The position numbers and the translations under genes were made by a program. A DNA stretch of 64,000 bases from CAZNKO01 sp964573855 (GTDB lineage: Bacteria > Patescibacteriota > Patescibacteriia > UBA9934 > GWF2-40-263), in assembly GCA_964573855.1 (NCBI GenBank), contig CAZNKO010000001.1, positions 1 to 64,000 of the forward strand, in the 5' to 3' direction. The notes below the pieces were generated by a model. That model did not search any database, had not been told where the DNA came from, and was given only the letters and a program-made list of their open reading frames with translations. Position 1 is the first letter of the stretch. Each line of letters begins with the position of its first letter. Positions 63,134-64,000 of the stretch are shown here, piece after piece.

Positions 63134-64000
63134 TCACAGGACGAAATTGATCAGACGTCCGGCGACGTAAATTACTTTCTTCGGCGATTTTCCATCCAAA
63201 TGTTTTTTGACGTTCTCGTGTCCAAGCGCAGCCGCTTTTGCTTCACTTTCTTTTGCGTCCGGCGCGAGCGATACCGTCCCGCGAAGTTTTCCATTCACTT
63301 GGACGGCAAGTTCGATGGTCTCATCTTTCACCAATGTTGGATCGTACGTCGGCCAAGATTCCTCAAAGATCGATTTTTTATGACCAAGTCCCCGCCACAA
63401 CTCTTCGGAAAGATGGGGGGCGAACGGAGCGAGCAGCGTGAGATACGTTTTGAACGTGTCTTTTGAAACACCGCCTTCGAGCATGGCGTTTGCCATAATC
63501 ATGAGCTGGGAGATCGCTGTGTTGAATTTCATGGCCGCAAGATCCTCGCTCACGCGCTTGATCGTTTTGTGAAGGAGGACGTCGAGATTTCTCCCCCTTT
63601 TGTAACCTCCCCTCACCCCTCCTTGAAAAGGAGGGGAAGCGCGCTGAAGAGACCCGGCCACGTCACAAACCTTTTCCAAAAACCGCCGGACGCCGACGAC
63701 GCCTTTTGGGTTCCACGGGTAAGCCCCAACCTCACTATACGGACCAATGAATGCCAAATAAATACGAACCGTGTCCGCACCATACTCCGCAACGACCTCA
63801 TCTGGATTGATAACGTTGCCGCTCGATTTGCTCATCTTATTCCCGTCCGGTCCGAGAATCAGTCCTCGGTTCATGCGTCGTGCATAGGGTTCGCGATCGG
63901 CAACGAGTCCAAGATCAAAGAGCGCCTTGTGGAAAAAACGGCTATACAAAAGGTGCATGGTTGTGTGTTCGGCGCCACCGGAATACAGATCAATCGGCAT
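63134..64000 (-). CDS. leuS: Leucyl-tRNA synthetase, C-terminal part (runs off the window)
   Basis: 288 codons to the window edge. MPIDLYSGGAEHTTMHLLYS, KMSKS loop GPDGNKMSKSSGNVINPDEV, EYGADTVRIYLAFIGPYSE, the anticodon-binding helices (APFAPHLSEELWRGLG) and the C-terminal domain QVNGKLRGTVSLAPDA. SPPFQGGVRGGYKRGR is a repeat-derived insertion (63591-63640). The catalytic N-terminus is outside. Confidence 0.95.
   Translation of the reverse strand: MPIDLYSGGAEHTTMHLLYSRFFHKALFDLGLVADREPYARRMNRGLILGPDGNKMSKSSGNVINPDEVVAEYGADTVRIYLAFIGPYSEVGAYPWNPKGVVGVRRFLEKVCDVAGSLQRASPPFQGGVRGGYKRGRNLDVLLHKTIKRVSEDLAAMKFNTAISQLMIMANAMLEGGVSKDTFKTYLTLLAPFAPHLSEELWRGLGHKKSIFEESWPTYDPTLVKDETIELAVQVNGKLRGTVSLAPDAKESEAKAAALGHENVKKHLDGKSPKKVIYVAGRLINFVL
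63591..63640. repeat. Palindromic insertion inside leuS
   Basis: CTCCCCCTTTTGTAACCTCC ... CCTTGAAAAGGAGGGG. Translated in frame as ASPPFQGGVRGGYKRG between two helices of the anticodon-binding region. Confidence 0.8.

Overview
The window looks like a chromosomal segment of a Patescibacteria (Candidate Phyla Radiation) bacterium, known only as an assembled scaffold (two runs of ten Ns). Supporting signs are an S10-spc ribosomal cluster with no L30 gene, a short AspRS without the bacterial insertion domain, a two-gene ComEC, a compact 61-residue zinc S14, a MurA with Asp in place of the catalytic Cys, a diversity-generating retroelement (DGR), and spacers crowded with palindromic repeats. I place it in CPR by inference and cannot assign a lineage.

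Layout. 0-8.3 kb: the N-terminal part of a serine recombinase, a small unknown gene, then a plus-strand row: LCP ligase, der, pth, dprA, topA (broken by an in-frame TAG). 8.3-14.8 kb: a His-rich protein, rel, parA-parB, a HicBA module, and a tRNA cluster (an intact tRNA-Leu lying between the two ends of another tRNA-Leu, tRNA-Met/Ile2, tRNA-fMet) with a structured spacer. 14.8-21 kb: cell-surface and chromosome genes (glycosyltransferase, DD-carboxypeptidase, scpA-scpB, aspS). 21-24.5 kb: the DGR (reverse transcriptase, avd, template repeat TR, variable repeat VR and its target gene), then a DUF5678-like/retropepsin pair. 24.5-40.5 kb: one long minus-strand series tuf-rpsJ-rplC-D-W-B-rpsS-rplV-rpsC-rplP-rpmC-rpsQ-rplN-X-E-rpsN-rpsH-rplF-R-rpsE-rplO-secY-adk-map-ruvX-recO. 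40.8-48.6 kb: a non-diversifying paralogue of the DGR target with an in-frame TGA, a membrane-anchored single-AAA+ Clp-like ATPase, an O-antigen-ligase-like protein, a sugar-kinase-like phosphotransferase and an ABC exporter. 48.6-54 kb: fusA-rpsG-rpsL, a site-2 protease, murA. 54-64 kb: a decayed DUF84 gene, DoxX, tRNA-Pro, an AbiE toxin-antitoxin pair in AT-rich DNA, ndk, split comEC, ugd, a NUDIX hydrolase and the C-terminal part of leuS.

Two systems stand out. (1) The DGR: TR (22405-22535) and VR (22909-23039) are both 131 bp and differ at 20 positions, and every one is an adenine in TR on the coding strand, the signature of adenine-specific mutagenic homing into the last 43 codons of the target gene. 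The RT carries the DGR-type SQ motif, but its YxDD box reads YCDY, and avd lies inverted behind a ten-C tract, so the cassette was active recently and may now be failing or switchable. (2) A family of hairpin elements with arms CCCCGTACTACAAC... or CCCCGTTAG... is inserted, in one orientation, directly before the start codons of at least nine minus-strand genes, flanked by 3-bp duplications. Two 30-bp members have uninserted versions of their target repeats elsewhere in the window, which shows mobility. Insertion duplicates the start codon: the upstream copy opens a tiny MPR... reading frame, and the true start is separated from its own upstream region.

Other repeat classes fill most spacers: hairpins built from short repeated words such as TTAGGC, GTTCGTAG or TCTACCT, REP-like palindromes, and palindromes translated in frame inside topA, rpsJ, leuS and the phosphotransferase gene.
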